NCBI RefSeq assembly: GCF_002149965.1
Contig: NZ_MSQB01000019.1
Coordinates: forward strand, 1 to 64,000
DNA from: Novosphingobium panipatense
GTDB lineage: Bacteria > Pseudomonadota > Alphaproteobacteria > Sphingomonadales > Sphingomonadaceae
Length of the DNA: 64,000 nucleotides
Direction: 5' to 3'
Made by a program: the position numbers and the translations under genes
Shown here: piece after piece, positions 33,973 through 42,682 of the stretch
How positions within the stretch are numbered: the first letter of the stretch is position 1
Layout of the letters: each line of letters opens with the position of its first letter
The notes under the pieces: model-generated
Told to the model about the DNA's origin: nothing
What the model saw: only the letters and a program-made list of their open reading frames with translations
Database searches by the model: none

Positions 33973-35571
33973 TCAGGCCGCTTCGGCAGCCTCGGCGATC
34001 TCTTCCGGTGCTTCGTTGCGGATCAGGTAGTCGAAGGCCGACAGGGCCGCCTTCGAACCTTCGCCCATGGCGATGATGATCTGCTTGTAGGGCACCGTGG
34101 TCACGTCACCCGCGGCGAAGATGCCGGGCAGGTTGGTGGCCGCCTTGTCGTCGATCACGATCTCGCCGCGAGGCGTGAGTTCGACGCCGGAGTCCTTGAG
34201 CCATTCGGTGTTGGGCACCAGACCGATCTGGACGAACACGCCTTCCAGCTCGACCTTGTGCTCCTGGCCGGTCTCGCGATCCTTGTAGACGAGGCCGTTC
34301 ACCTTGTCCCCGTCGCCTTCGACCTCGGTGGTCTGGGCATTGGTGAGGATCACCACGTTCTTCATCGAGGCCAGCTTGTCGACCAGGACCTGGTCGGCGC
34401 GCAGTTTGCTGTCGAATTCGATCAGGGTGACGTGGCCGACGATATTGGCCAGGTCGATAGCCGCTTCCACGCCGGAGTTACCGCCGCCGATTACCGCCAC
34501 GCGCTTGCCCTTGAACAGCGGGCCATCGCAGTGCGGGCAATAGGCCACGCCCTTGTTCTTGTACTCGGCCTCACCGGGCACGCCCAGGTTCCGCCAGCGG
34601 GCACCGGTGGTCAGCACGAGGCTGCGGGCCTTGAGCGAGGCGCCATTGGCGAAGACCACCTCATGATAGCCGCCGAGTTCCTTGGCCGGGATCAGCTTTT
34701 CGGCGCGCTGGAGGTTCATCACGTCGATGTCGTATTCAGCGACGTGCGATTCCAGCGCGGCGGCCAGCTTGGGGCCTTCGGTATAGGGAACCGAGATGAA
34801 GTTCTCGATGCCCATGGTGTCCTGCACCTGGCCGCCGAAGCGCTCCGCGACCACGCCGGTGGAGAAGCCCTTTCGCGCGGTGTAGATCGCGGCCGAGGCA
34901 CCGGCAGGACCGCCGCCGACGACGAGCACTTCGAAAGGCTTCTTGCCGGCCAGTACGGCGGCGGCCTTCTCATCGGCGCCGGTATCGAGCCGGGCGAGGA
35001 TTTCCTCGATGCTCATCTTGCCCGAACCCCACATCTTGCCGTTCAGGAAGACGGCGGGGACGGCCATGACGCCGCGTTCCTCGACTTCCGCCTGGAACGT
35101 GCCGCCCTCGATCAGGGTGGCGTTCACATGCGGGTTGTTGAGCGCGAGCAGGGTCAGGGCCTGCACGACGTCGGGGCAGTTGTGGCAGGAGAGCGAGAAA
35201 TACATCTCGAACTCGTGCTCGCCCTCGATGGCGCGGGCGATCTCGAGCGCTTCTTCGGAAACCTTGGGCGGGTGCCCACCGGCCCAGAGCAGGGCAAGGA
35301 CCAGCGAGGTGAATTCATGGCCGAGCGGCAGACCTGCGAAGCGCACCCAGGCGCCTGCGTCGCTCGCACGGCGGATGATGAAACTGGGGCGGCGCTTGTC
35401 GTCGCCGTCGAACGTCGCGGTGACCTTGTCCGAGAGCGAGGCGATCACGGTCAGCAGCTCGCGGGTCTCGGTGGACTTCTGGTCGTCGCCAAGGGAGGCG
35501 ACAAGCTCGATCGGCTCGCGCAGCATGCCGAGATATTGCGAGAGCTGTTGCTTCAGGTTGGCGTCGAGCAT
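33973..35571 (-). CDS. ahpF: alkyl hydroperoxide reductase subunit F
   Basis: 532 aa. N-terminal tandem thioredoxin-like domain with CHNC redox pair (about 127-130), then the TrxR-like FAD/NADH domain: VVGGGPAGASAA, CPHC redox pair, VIGGGNSGVEAA and the GIFAAGDVTTVPYKQ FAD tail. Reduces AhpC with NADH. Start ATG 35571 gives the expected family length and N-terminus (MLDANLKQQLSQYL); the longer frame is not needed. Downstream partner of ahpC, 135-bp gap. Confidence 0.97.
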   Translation of the reverse strand: MLDANLKQQLSQYLGMLREPIELVASLGDDQKSTETRELLTVIASLSDKVTATFDGDDKRRPSFIIRRASDAGAWVRFAGLPLGHEFTSLVLALLWAGGHPPKVSEEALEIARAIEGEHEFEMYFSLSCHNCPDVVQALTLLALNNPHVNATLIEGGTFQAEVEERGVMAVPAVFLNGKMWGSGKMSIEEILARLDTGADEKAAAVLAGKKPFEVLVVGGGPAGASAAIYTARKGFSTGVVAERFGGQVQDTMGIENFISVPYTEGPKLAAALESHVAEYDIDVMNLQRAEKLIPAKELGGYHEVVFANGASLKARSLVLTTGARWRNLGVPGEAEYKNKGVAYCPHCDGPLFKGKRVAVIGGGNSGVEAAIDLANIVGHVTLIEFDSKLRADQVLVDKLASMKNVVILTNAQTTEVEGDGDKVNGLVYKDRETGQEHKVELEGVFVQIGLVPNTEWLKDSGVELTPRGEIVIDDKAATNLPGIFAAGDVTTVPYKQIIIAMGEGSKAALSAFDYLIRNEAPEEIAEAAEAA

Positions 35572-35706
35572 GGTCTGGGGTCCTTTGGAATTTCGTTGGT
35601 AAAGGGGCGGCCGGGGGTTTCTGTTCCGCGTGAGGGCGCGGCTCGGGACGAGGGAAACCCCCGAGCCGCGCACCTTCAGCACGCGACCCGGAAGATCGCG
35701 TAAGTC

Positions 35707-36273
35707 TTAGAGCTTGCCGACGAGGTCGAGCGAGGGAGCGAGGGTTTCAGCGCCCTCTTCCCACTTGGCCGGGCAAACCTGGCCGGGGTGCTCGCGCCAG
35801 TACTTGGCGGCCTTGATCTTGCGGACGAGTTCGGCGGCATTGCGGCCCACGCCCTCGGGGGTGATTTCGACCAGCTGGATCACGCCGTCCGGGTCGACCA
35901 CGAAGGTGGCGCGGTCGGCCAGGCCAACGCCTTCGCGCAGCACGCCGAAGTTGTTGGTCAGGGCGTGGTTCTGGTCACCAAGGAACGCGTACTTGATCTT
36001 GCCGATCTTGTCCGAAGTGTCGTGCCAGGCCTTGTGGCTGAAGTGCGTGTCGGTCGAAACGCCGTAGACTTCGACGCCCATGCCCTGGAGCGTTTCGTAC
36101 TGCTCACCGAGGTCTTCCAGCTCGGTCGGGCAGACAAAAGTGAAGTCGGCGGGATAGAAGAAGAACACGGCCCACTTGCCGGCGATGTCTGCTTCGGTGA
36201 CGTCGAAGAAGTCCTTGCCTGCCTGGAAGGCGGTGTTCTTGAACGGCTTGATCTGGCTGCCGACGATACCCAT
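35707..36273 (-). CDS. ahpC: alkyl hydroperoxide reductase subunit C
   Basis: 188 aa 2-Cys peroxiredoxin. Peroxidatic Cys in FTFVCPTELEDL (about residue 47), resolving Cys in QVCPAKW (about 167). Start MGIVGSQIKPF follows GGGAG. Detoxifies peroxides in the cytoplasm with AhpF. Confidence 0.97.
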   Translation of the reverse strand: MGIVGSQIKPFKNTAFQAGKDFFDVTEADIAGKWAVFFFYPADFTFVCPTELEDLGEQYETLQGMGVEVYGVSTDTHFSHKAWHDTSDKIGKIKYAFLGDQNHALTNNFGVLREGVGLADRATFVVDPDGVIQLVEITPEGVGRNAAELVRKIKAAKYWREHPGQVCPAKWEEGAETLAPSLDLVGKL

Positions 36274-36349
36274 GGATATGATCTCCCTCGATTGGGTGTT
36301 GAAGTTCGAGGAGGGAGATAGGCTGCCCATGTGACGTTGTGTAGGGCGT

Positions 36350-36376
36350 TGATCCGATTGACTTGATCGGATTGAC
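36350..36376 (-). promoter_or_regulatory. direct repeat upstream of ahpC
   Basis: Two 13-bp copies of TGATC[C/G]GATTGAC, 14 bp apart (36350-36362, 36364-36376), about 80-100 bp before the ahpC start. Spacing of about 1.3 helical turns fits a regulator site, perhaps the peroxide regulator, but no OxyR consensus can be claimed. Confidence 0.35.
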
Positions 36377-36453
36377 CGATAAGTGGCGCCCAAATGAACG
36401 TTTCTGTCGATAAAACGTTCGCAGGCACGAAAAGCCGTGCGGCGGTGCGGCAT

Positions 36454-36846
36454 ATGGGGCAACAGCGGGGCATGGGAACGATACGACTTGCGCTGCTTCT
36501 GGCAGCCTGCGCCGCGCTTGGTGCCTGCAACAACTGGCCGACCTCGCTGGACAATCGCGCCTCGGGCGATGTGCGGTTCCGCTACCATCATCGTCTTTAC
36601 GACGAATGGTCGTTCTGGGCGCCGGTGAAGCAGGGCAAGGCCGTGCTTTTCGCGCACGAGCACCGCGTGCGGGACATGTCCGGGCTGGAGATCACGCAAG
36701 GCGCGCTGACCTATCGCTACGGCCCCCGCGCGCTCGCGCCGGTGCAGCGGTTCTGCGCGGGCAGTTCCAGCTGCGCGCTGATCTATCGCGGGGAGGGTCG
36801 GCTCGAAGCGCGCACTTCCGCATTGCCCGACGCTACGGAGCGGTAG
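36454..36846 (+). CDS. small lipoprotein, unknown function
   Basis: 130 aa from ATG 36454; ATG 36472 (MGTIRLALLLAACAALGACNNWP) is equally possible. Signal peptide with lipobox LGAC, so an outer- or inner-membrane lipoprotein. The mature part (FRYHHRLYDEWSFWAPVKQGKAVLFAHEHRV, CAGSSSCAL) is not recognised. Divergent from ahpC and followed by a REP pair. Confidence 0.65.
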   Translation: MGQQRGMGTIRLALLLAACAALGACNNWPTSLDNRASGDVRFRYHHRLYDEWSFWAPVKQGKAVLFAHEHRVRDMSGLEITQGALTYRYGPRALAPVQRFCAGSSSCALIYRGEGRLEARTSALPDATER

Positions 36847-36900
36847 GGAGGCTGTCTCGTTCGGAGTTGGATTGGCACAAGGTTGGATCAAAGCATCCAC

Positions 36901-37008
36901 GTCATCCTGAACTCGTTTAGCTTCGCTGGCCTTCGGCTCAGGATCCATCTTGCCGAACGAGCGGCCGTCGATGGCTAGAAATGGATCCTGAAACGAGTTC
37001 AGGATGAC
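36901..37008. repeat. REP pair, CATCCTGAAC-type, with arm insertion
   Basis: Right arm 36981-37008 is the family 28-mer type (ATGGATCCTGAAACGAG..). The left arm 36901-36948 is the same sequence interrupted by about 20 bp (AGCTTCGCTGGCCTTCGGCT). Shared with 33718-33851. Sits in the gap between the lipoprotein and motB, downstream of both convergent genes. Confidence 0.75.
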
Positions 37009-37053
37009 GATGTGTATGGGGAACAGGTTGCGCGTGACATTCCGCCCCGCCTC

Positions 37054-37890
37054 TCAATTCGCCAGCGTGATCGAGATACGCCGGTTGCGCGGGTCGTGTG
37101 GGTCGGCGGGGATCAGCAGTTCGGTATCCGCGACGCCCTCAATGCGCCGGAACCGGGCGCTTTCCACGTCGTTGCGGAGCAACTGCTGGCGGGTCGCCTC
37201 GGCCCGGCCCGCAGAGAGCGACCAGTTGTTGCCGGGGACACCCTCCCTGTAGGGCAGGGCATCGGTGTGGCCGCGGATCGTCAGCGCGCCTCCGCCGGGG
37301 CCGATCGCCTGAGAAATCGCCGCCAGCAGCTCCACCGCCTGCGGCGTCAGGATCGTGGTGCCGAGCCGGAACATCGAGAAATCGGCGTCGTCCACCATGT
37401 CGATGCGCACCCCTTGCGTCGTGTCCACCATGCGGACCTGCCGGGCAAGGCGCCGCAGGCGCTCGGTCGAGGCGAGCTTCTTCTCCAGCGCTTCCTTCGC
37501 ACGCGAACTGCGCCTGATCTTCGAGGCGCCCTCCTTCGGCCCGCCAGTGGCATCGCGGGGGATGGTGAGCGTCTTGGTGCCGGTCTGCCCGGCCTTGAAG
37601 GGATAGTTGTCCACCTGGGTCAGCGAGGCGCCGCCCAGCACGCCCTGTCCCGAACCGGCGCTGCCCTGCTTGGTCTTGACCAGCGTGGGGGTGAAATAGT
37701 CGGCAATGCCGCGCCACTGCTTCTCGGTGGTGGCGCCCAGGATCCAGAGCAGCAGGAAGAAGGCCATCATGGCGGTCACGAAATCGGCATAGGCCACTTT
37801 CCAGGCGCCACCGTGATGCCCGGCAGCGACCATGGTGATCTTCTTGACGATGATCGGCCGGGGCGGCTCAGGCTTCTTTTTCGTCGCCAT
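37054..37890 (-). CDS. motB: flagellar motor stator protein MotB
   Basis: 278 aa. N-terminal membrane helix with the proton-carrying Asp37 (WKVAYADFVTAMMAFFLLLWIL), plug region, and an OmpA-like peptidoglycan-binding domain (LTIRGHTDALPYREGVPGNNWSLSAGRAEATRQQLL). Follows motA by 1 nt. Complete. Confidence 0.95.
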   Translation of the reverse strand: MATKKKPEPPRPIIVKKITMVAAGHHGGAWKVAYADFVTAMMAFFLLLWILGATTEKQWRGIADYFTPTLVKTKQGSAGSGQGVLGGASLTQVDNYPFKAGQTGTKTLTIPRDATGGPKEGASKIRRSSRAKEALEKKLASTERLRRLARQVRMVDTTQGVRIDMVDDADFSMFRLGTTILTPQAVELLAAISQAIGPGGGALTIRGHTDALPYREGVPGNNWSLSAGRAEATRQQLLRNDVESARFRRIEGVADTELLIPADPHDPRNRRISITLAN

Positions 37891-37891
37891 T

Positions 37892-38755
37892 TCAGCGTCC
37901 CCTCAGGGCGTCGAGCAGTTCGGAGAGGCCGGGGCGAAAGGCATGGCCCAGGCCGGAGCGTGCCGATTCCACCACCAGCGGCTGCGGCCAGCCGTGCAGG
38001 CTGGCGATGATGACCTGCTTCACCGCCTGGAAGATTTGCTCGTCCTGCTCCAGGACCTGCTTCAGGCGCCCGGCCAGCGGCGAGACTATCCCATAGGCCA
38101 AAAGCACGCCCATGAACGTGCCGACCAGCGCCGAGCCGATCATCGCGCCGAGGATCGAGGGCGGCTTGTCGATCGAGCCCATGGTCTTCACCACGCCGAG
38201 CACGGCGGCGACGATACCCAGCGCGGGCAGGGCGTCGGCAAGGCCTTGCAAGGCATGCTGCGGTTCGTGGCTCTCTTGGAAATGGGTCTTCATCGCATTG
38301 TCCATCACGTCCTCCACCGCGTGGACTTCCAGTGTGCCAGAGGAGACGACGATCAGGGTCAGCGTGTCGCAGATCAGGTGGACCAGCGGCTTGTTGGAAA
38401 GCAGGCGCGGGAATTCGGCGAAAAGCGCGGAGGTTTCGGGCTCGGTGACGTGGCTTTCCAGCGCCACCGGACCTTCCGAGCGCAAGATCTTCATCAGCCG
38501 CGCGGTCAGGATGATGGCATCGACGTGATCCTGCCGGTTATGACGCGGCCCCTTGAACACTTTGCCGAGACCGCCGCCCAGGGCCTTGATCTCGTGCATC
38601 GAATTGCCGGTGACGATGGCCCCGATCGCGGCGCCGCCGATGATCAGCATCTCGTGCGGGATCGCTTCCAGCACCGGGCCGAGCGCGCCGCCGGTCATCG
38701 CGAAGCCGCCGAAGACCATCACCAGCAGAATGACCACGCCGACGATCACGAACAT
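37892..38755 (-). CDS. motA: flagellar motor stator protein MotA
   Basis: 287 aa, four membrane helices: TM1-2 at ~1-50 (MFVIVGVVILLVMVFGGFAM, EMLIIGGAAIGAIVTG) and TM3-4 near 170-225 (ALGIVAAVLGVVKTMGSI, IGSALVGTFMGVLLAYGIVSPLA). Cytoplasmic loop carries charged residues for FliG contact. Proton-driven stator with MotB. 64 bp after flgL. Confidence 0.95.
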   Translation of the reverse strand: MFVIVGVVILLVMVFGGFAMTGGALGPVLEAIPHEMLIIGGAAIGAIVTGNSMHEIKALGGGLGKVFKGPRHNRQDHVDAIILTARLMKILRSEGPVALESHVTEPETSALFAEFPRLLSNKPLVHLICDTLTLIVVSSGTLEVHAVEDVMDNAMKTHFQESHEPQHALQGLADALPALGIVAAVLGVVKTMGSIDKPPSILGAMIGSALVGTFMGVLLAYGIVSPLAGRLKQVLEQDEQIFQAVKQVIIASLHGWPQPLVVESARSGLGHAFRPGLSELLDALRGR

Positions 38756-38819
38756 GCAGGAAGTCCCCCATCAGGCAGGCGCCGGTCCTGTCCCACGCAG
38801 ACCGGATGCGAGAGCAGGC

Positions 38820-39743
38820 TCAGCCGAGCCGGTCGAACAGGCTGAGCGAGGCGAGGCGGGTGAAGCTGGCCTGGCTGGCCTCCAGCACGGTCATCGTTTC
38901 CTGAATCTGGGCAAGGGCCGTGGCGAGATCGATGCCGCCGAGGTCCGCCTCTTCCTTCGAGCGCAGTTCCGAAAGATCGATACGCCTGTCGTCGGTCACC
39001 TCGATCCAGGCGAGGCGGGTGCCGATCACCGTCTGGCCGGTGGTCAGCGTGTCGAGCCCGGTCCTGAGGTCGGCCAGCGCATTTCCCGCCGCGCCCGCCG
39101 GATCGGCGGAAGCTCCGCCCAGCGCGTCGGCCAGGGTCCTGACCATGGCCATGAGGTCCGTCTGGGTGCCGTCCGCCGCGGTGAACGAGAGGAAGGCCGG
39201 GCCGGGAATCGAGCGGATCACGCTCTGCCCGTCACCCAGCGGCAGTTCGCCGGAGCCGGAGGTACCGACGTAGACGGGCTTGCCCGAGGCATCGAGTACA
39301 TAGGCATCGCCCGCGCTCTCGCCGCCGAACAGGGCATGGCCGCTCGAATCCCGCGCATTGGCGAGCGAGAGGAGATTGTCGAAAATCTGGTCCAGTTCCT
39401 GCCCGATCGAGGCGCGCTGGATGTCGGTCAGGGTGGCGTTGCTGGCCTCCATCGCCAGTTCCTGCGCACGGATCAGGGCGTCCGCCATGTCGGACATGGC
39501 GGCGTCGGCGAGCGAGAGATCGGCATTGGCACGCGCGGCGCTGGTCCGGTCTATCCCTGCAAGTTTCTCCTGCCGGGCCAGCGATCGCAGGCGCGAGGCG
39601 GCAACCGGATTGTCGGAAGAGCGCTCCAACTTGCTGCCGCTCGACATCTGGGCCTGGCTGTTTTCGGCGCGGGTGCGCAGTTCCTTCATGTCGCGGCGGG
39701 CACGCTCGAAGAAGGCGCTGGTGCTGGTGGAAATGATGGACAT
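38820..39743 (-). CDS. flgL: hook-filament junction protein FlgL
   Basis: 307 aa. Flagellin-like ends: N-terminal STSTSAFFERARRDMKELRTRAENSQAQMSSGSKLERSSDNPVAASRL-type helix and C-terminal LATALAQIQETMTVLEASQASFTRLASLSLFDRLG. Nine bp after flgK. Confidence 0.93.
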   Translation of the reverse strand: MSIISTSTSAFFERARRDMKELRTRAENSQAQMSSGSKLERSSDNPVAASRLRSLARQEKLAGIDRTSAARANADLSLADAAMSDMADALIRAQELAMEASNATLTDIQRASIGQELDQIFDNLLSLANARDSSGHALFGGESAGDAYVLDASGKPVYVGTSGSGELPLGDGQSVIRSIPGPAFLSFTAADGTQTDLMAMVRTLADALGGASADPAGAAGNALADLRTGLDTLTTGQTVIGTRLAWIEVTDDRRIDLSELRSKEEADLGGIDLATALAQIQETMTVLEASQASFTRLASLSLFDRLG

Positions 39744-39752
39744 GAGCGCGCG

Positions 39753-41090
39753 CTACCTGATGGCGAGAATGGAATCGAAGATGTCGGAGGCGACCTGGAT
39801 GACCCGTCCCGAAGCTTGATAGGCCTGCTGGAAACGGGTGAGGTTGATCGCCTCCTCGTCAAGGTCGACGCCCGCCTGGGCCTGGAGCGCGACGCGGGCG
39901 GTTCCGGCGATCGATTCCAGCGCGTCGCGGGTGACGGTGCGTCCGGCGACGGCGCTGGAAATGCCGAAGAGCAGGCGGTCCATGGTGCCGGCCGGGTTTG
40001 CGGTTTCGAGCGCGCCGCGCATGGCGGTGAGGTTCGAGGTGTCGCGGCTGTTGGCCCCTGAACCGGCGGGCGCCGTGGCGATCTGGCTGCCGCCGGCAAG
40101 GGCGAGGGTCATGGTGGAGGCATCGGTGCCGGAAAACATCGGTTGCCCTCCCGCGCCGCCGAGATCGGCGCCGGTCCCTTGTGCGGCGTTGAGCGTCGTG
40201 ATCACCCCCGCGGCGATGGCGTCAAGCTGGCCGCGCACACCCGTCAGCTCGGACAGTGCCTGACCCTTGCCCGCCAGCGCCCCGGAGGACAGCGTCACTG
40301 CCGTGCCCCCCAGTGCAAAGGAAACGGTGCCGTCGCCCGCCGCCGTCATGGCAAGCGGCACCGCGCTGCCGCCGCTCACGAGCGAGGGGCCGCCCGATCC
40401 GCCGATCCGCACCTGCACGGAGCCGTCGGCGGCGAACACGGTGGAGACGTCCACTTGGCCGCTCAGTTTCTCCAGCAGGGAATCGCGTTGATCCAGCAGG
40501 CTGGAGCGGTCGCTGGAGGTGTCGGAAGCGCGGGACAGGCGCAAGTTCACGCGGGCCAGTTCGGCGGCCGTGGTGTTGACGGAAGCCACGCCGTCCTGCG
40601 CCTCGAAGCGCAGGCCTTCCCCCACGGCAGCGAGGCTGGCGGCGGCGGTGTTGAAAGTCTGCGCCATGGTGCGCGCCTGCTCCAGCGCCGAGGCGCGCAG
40701 CGAACCGTCGGTGGGATCGGACAGCAGCTGCTTGAGCGCGGCCTCGAAGCCGACGATGGCATCGTAGACGCCGGTCTGCTCGGCGGCGCTCTCGATATTT
40801 TCCAGGCCCTGCACTTCGGCGCCTGCCCGGGCGGCATCGGATCCGGTGCGGCGCACTTCGGACTGGCGGAACATGTCCGCATTGCGCACGATGCCATTGA
40901 CCCGCACGCCCGCAAGATTGATCGCGCCGGGCGAGGAAGCCAGCGGGTTCAGGGCCAGCTCCGACAGCGAGACGCTGCGGCGGACATAGCCTTCGGACGA
41001 GGCATTGGCGATGTTCTGCGCGGTCACGTCCAGCGCGGCGCGGGCGGCGCGGGTGCCGGAGCGGGCGATGGTGATGAGGTCGGCGGCCAT
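39753..41090 (-). CDS. flgK: hook-filament junction protein FlgK
   Basis: 445 aa. N-terminal rod/hook signature (GTRAARAALDVTAQNIANASSEGYVRRS) and C-terminal VDLDEEAINLTRFQQAYQASGRVIQVASDIFDSILAIR, with a compact central region. Shorter than enteric FlgK (about 550), typical of alphaproteobacteria. Three bp after flgJ. Confidence 0.95.
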   Translation of the reverse strand: MAADLITIARSGTRAARAALDVTAQNIANASSEGYVRRSVSLSELALNPLASSPGAINLAGVRVNGIVRNADMFRQSEVRRTGSDAARAGAEVQGLENIESAAEQTGVYDAIVGFEAALKQLLSDPTDGSLRASALEQARTMAQTFNTAAASLAAVGEGLRFEAQDGVASVNTTAAELARVNLRLSRASDTSSDRSSLLDQRDSLLEKLSGQVDVSTVFAADGSVQVRIGGSGGPSLVSGGSAVPLAMTAAGDGTVSFALGGTAVTLSSGALAGKGQALSELTGVRGQLDAIAAGVITTLNAAQGTGADLGGAGGQPMFSGTDASTMTLALAGGSQIATAPAGSGANSRDTSNLTAMRGALETANPAGTMDRLLFGISSAVAGRTVTRDALESIAGTARVALQAQAGVDLDEEAINLTRFQQAYQASGRVIQVASDIFDSILAIR

Positions 41091-41093
41091 GGC

Positions 41094-41537
41094 TTACTTT
41101 GCCTTTGGTTCGACAGGCTGGGTGCTGGCAGATGCTTCGACAGGCTCAGCATGGGCGGGCGCTGGTGGGGATGTGGGTGGGCTTGCGGGTGCGCGTGCGG
41201 TGTCGGCTTTCACGTCACCCACCAACCCCGCTCGGCCTGAGCCTGTCGAAGGCCCGGCCACCAACCTTGCCATCTGCGCCTCGATGATCCCTGCCAGCCC
41301 CAGCACGCCGCTGTCGGCGGTCAGATCCGCGACATGCTCGTCCTGCATGCGATGGAAGGTATCGAGCGCCTGACTGCCGAACAGCGGCTCGTCGCCGAAA
41401 TGGGTCTTGCGGGCCTCGGCCAGCATCTGGCGCAGGAAAACCGCTTCGAACTGCTTCGCGGCAACCGCCAGCTTTTCGCGGTCGGTGGCGTTCGGCGCGA
41501 TGGTCATGCCGGGAAGCGTGGAGGAAATCATGCTCAT
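41094..41537 (-). CDS. flgJ: rod-binding protein FlgJ, REP-extended
   Basis: 147 aa with only the N-terminal rod-binding domain (LAVAAKQFEAVFLRQMLAEARKTHFGDEPLFGSQALDTFHRMQDEHVADLTADSGVLGLAGIIEAQMARLV in pieces); the glucosaminidase domain is absent, as in other alphaproteobacteria. The last ~50 residues (GPSTGSGRAG .. HAEPVEASASTQPVEPKAK) derive from a REP element that reads in frame. ATGA overlap with flgI. Confidence 0.9.
   Translation of the reverse strand: MSMISSTLPGMTIAPNATDREKLAVAAKQFEAVFLRQMLAEARKTHFGDEPLFGSQALDTFHRMQDEHVADLTADSGVLGLAGIIEAQMARLVAGPSTGSGRAGLVGDVKADTARAPASPPTSPPAPAHAEPVEASASTQPVEPKAK
41107..41252. repeat. REP element inside flgJ 3' end
   Basis: TGCTTCGACAGGCTCAGCATG (41133-41153) and CCTGAGCCTGTCGAAGG (41236-41252) are inverted arms of the sphingomonad CTGAGC-TGTCGAAG family, with a third partial unit GGTTCGACAGGCTGGG at 41107. 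All in the flgJ reading frame. Confidence 0.75.
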
Positions 41538-42682
41538 ATCACCACCATTTCCGCTTTCAGGGCACCGGCCTGCTTGAGCGCTTCGAGGATCGCCACGAGG
41601 TCCGAGGGGGTCACGCCCAGCAGGTTCAGCGCATCGACCACCCGCGCGAGCGAAGCGCCGCCCCGAAACAGGGCTACCGAGCGCTTTTCCTCTTCGGTTC
41701 CGATCGCGGAATGCTCCTCGATCTCGGTCCGGCCCCGGCTGAACGGCGCGGGCTGGACGACCATGGGGTTTTCCTGGATCCGCACGGTGAGCTTGCCGTG
41801 GCTGATCGCCGCCGGGGAAAGCCGCACGGCCGAGTTGATGACGACCGTGCCGCTGCGGCTGTTGACGATCACGCGGGCCGGGGTCTCGGCGGGATCGACG
41901 TCGATCATCTCGATCGCCGCCATCATCGAGGCGCGCGTATCGGCAGCGGCGGGCAGGCGCAGCGAGACGGTGACGCCGTCCTCCACCGTGGCCGTGCCCG
42001 GCAGGCGCGTGTTGATGGCGTCGCGAACGCGGGCGGCGGTGAGGAAGTCCGAGTTGAACAGGTTCCAGCGCAGTACCTGATTGCCTTCCGGGCCACCTTC
42101 CAGCCCCGTCGCGACCGTGCGTTCGACGCTGGCGCCTTCGGCAATGCGGCCGACGGTGGGGATGTTGATCGTCACGTTGGACCCGTCGCGCGCGGAAACG
42201 CCGAGGCCGCCGACCGCGAGGTTGCCTTGCGCCATGGCGTAGATCTGCCCGTCGGCGCCGTAGAGCGGGGTGAGGATCAGCGCGCCGCCGCGCAGGCTCT
42301 TGGCCTTGCCGATGGTGGAGACGGTCACGTCAATGCGCTGGCCGGGCTTGGCGAAGGCGGGGAGGTCTGCGGTAACCATGACGGCGGCGGCGTTCTTGAG
42401 ACCGGGCGAGATGCCGGGCGGCAGAGTCAGGCCCATGCGGCCGGATACGCCCTTCATCGCCTGGGTCGTATATTCGAGATTGTCGTCCCCCGTGCCGGGC
42501 AGGCCGACGACCAGGCCGTAGCCGGTCAACTGGTTGGAGCGGACGCCCTGGAACTGCCCCAGATCGCGCAGGCGCTCGGCATGGGCGTCAAGCGGGGCTA
42601 GGAACACGATCAGCGATGCCAGCAAGGCGGCGAGCAGACCGGGCAGCCAGCGCTGGCGCCGGGAGAGGAGCTGCCCGGCCAT
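41534..42682 (-). CDS. flgI: flagellar P-ring protein FlgI
   Basis: 382 aa with signal peptide (cleavage after DAHA). Diagnostic RLRDLGQFQGVRSNQLTGYGLVVGLPGTGD follows the cleavage site. Forms the periplasmic P ring. Start ATG 42682 overlaps the flgH stop; the longer upstream frame would run through flgH. Confidence 0.95.
   Translation of the reverse strand: MAGQLLSRRQRWLPGLLAALLASLIVFLAPLDAHAERLRDLGQFQGVRSNQLTGYGLVVGLPGTGDDNLEYTTQAMKGVSGRMGLTLPPGISPGLKNAAAVMVTADLPAFAKPGQRIDVTVSTIGKAKSLRGGALILTPLYGADGQIYAMAQGNLAVGGLGVSARDGSNVTINIPTVGRIAEGASVERTVATGLEGGPEGNQVLRWNLFNSDFLTAARVRDAINTRLPGTATVEDGVTVSLRLPAAADTRASMMAAIEMIDVDPAETPARVIVNSRSGTVVINSAVRLSPAAISHGKLTVRIQENPMVVQPAPFSRGRTEIEEHSAIGTEEEKRSVALFRGGASLARVVDALNLLGVTPSDLVAILEALKQAGALKAEMVVI

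Noticed and set aside
38778..38795. GG-N10-GC pattern upstream of motA
   Set aside because: Lacks the TT of the -12 element and most -24 bases; such matches are frequent at this GC content.
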